DNA of 23,975 bases from GH45 sp965370965 (GTDB lineage: Bacteria; Bacteroidota; Bacteroidia; Bacteroidales; SZUA-534), in assembly GCA_965370965.1 (NCBI GenBank), contig CBDUWQ010000036.1, positions 1 through 23,975 on the forward strand. The letters are read 5' to 3'. The number at the start of each line of letters is the position of its first letter. Within the stretch, counting starts at the first letter, position 1. A program made the translations under genes and the position numbers. The notes under the pieces were generated by a model that saw only the letters and a program-made list of their open reading frames with translations, made no database searches and was not told the origin of the DNA. Below are positions 23,601 to 23,975 of this stretch, piece by piece.

Positions 23601-23950
23601 TATTTAGATACAACTATAATATTCTTATATTCAATACTATCGCCTAATACCATACGCTCAATTAGCTTATGAAAAATTGTGTCCTTATAAATCGAACGAT
23701 TAATCCTGAATGAATATTCATCTAAGTACTTATTAGTATGTAATTTATGTGTCCAAGAATAAGTTGTGCGAATCCATGACTTTATTTGGTGGATAATATG
23801 GTGGATTTGTTTAAAGTTTCGTCCGCTGTTACTTGGTATCTGTGTTAAATTATAGTCCTTAGAAAGTGGTACGTACCCTGTCCACTCATCTGTTGTTATT
23901 TCTGCATTAGGTGATATGTGTGGAATTGGTAGCTTTGGAGAGACAAATTT
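23600..23950 (-). pseudogene. C-terminal remnant of an IS1595-family (ISXO2-like) transposase
   Basis: The minus-strand reading gives ITTDEWTGYVPL with the second catalytic Asp. It then gives the run SGRNFKQIHHIIHQIKSW and IRTTYSWTHKLH, and NKYLDEYSFRINRS with the Glu of the DDE/N-type active site. These are close to Bacteroidota ISXO2-like transposases. An in-frame TAG at 23951-23953, right after MS, cuts the reading before the first catalytic Asp and the N-terminal zinc domain. About 117 codons remain, against roughly 300 in a whole protein. The missing part may lie past the window edge in another frame, so it is either a truncated copy or a frameshifted one. Stop TAA is at 23600-23602. Confidence 0.8.
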
Positions 23951-23975
23951 CTAAGACATAATTATTAAAAAATAA

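Overview
The window looks like chromosomal DNA of an AT-rich member of the Bacteroidota, probably an environmental Bacteroidales/Marinilabiliales-type or related lineage. The evidence is a Bacteroidota-style LpxD next to an HD phosphohydrolase, a type IX secretion (T9SS) C-terminal sorting domain on the largest protein, a DcaP-like porin, recurrent TAnnTTTG -7 promoter elements at short distances from starts, weak or absent Shine-Dalgarno sequences, a tRNA gene without encoded CCA, and a Bacteroidota-type IS1595/ISXO2 transposase remnant. Placement below phylum is inference.

Layout. 1-2454 (+): an HD-superfamily phosphohydrolase and lpxD (lipid A). 2778-3881 (+): a two-repeat regulatory-like domain lipoprotein with a YfaP/DUF2135-like C-terminus, closed by a strong hairpin terminator. 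4129-6291 (-): RNase R. 6292-6714: no gene; it holds copy A of a dispersed hairpin-bearing repeat and a stacked inverted repeat that probably terminates the next gene. 6715-7326 (-): a PAP2-type membrane protein. 7593-9092 (+): a Cache-HAMP methyl-accepting chemotaxis protein. 9122-9315: copy B of the dispersed repeat, whose end supplies a -7 element for a DcaP-like porin (9338-10519, +). 10616-12067 (-): sigma-54 (RpoN). 12266-15787 (+): an 1173-residue secreted CotH/lamin-tail protein with a T9SS sorting domain.

15788-16011: an intergenic array of a 15-bp motif at an exact 33-bp period, next to an AAA ATPase/DUF4143 gene (16012-17226, +). 17324-17398 (-): a CAU-anticodon tRNA with its own terminator. 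17595-18206 (+): a HAD phosphatase. 18349-20892 (+): an oversized GlmS-like protein with two insertions, whose terminator lies inside the convergent comF gene (20935-21648, -). 21649-22009: no gene; it holds a nested inverted-repeat structure. 22010-23339 (-): yraN and an LD-carboxypeptidase, probably one transcript. 23600-23950 (-): the C-terminal remnant of an IS1595-family transposase at the window edge.

Most genes are housekeeping or envelope functions: lipid A, peptidoglycan recycling, porin, hexosamine synthesis, RNA decay and sigma-54. They are arranged as single genes or pairs, many with their own recognisable promoter. I see no phage, CRISPR array, toxin-antitoxin pair or recognisable defence cassette. 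The least explained signals are the 33-bp-period array, the dispersed hairpin repeats, the 18-bp palindrome on a promoter, the nested inverted repeats at 21849-21975, and the enlarged GlmS-like enzyme.
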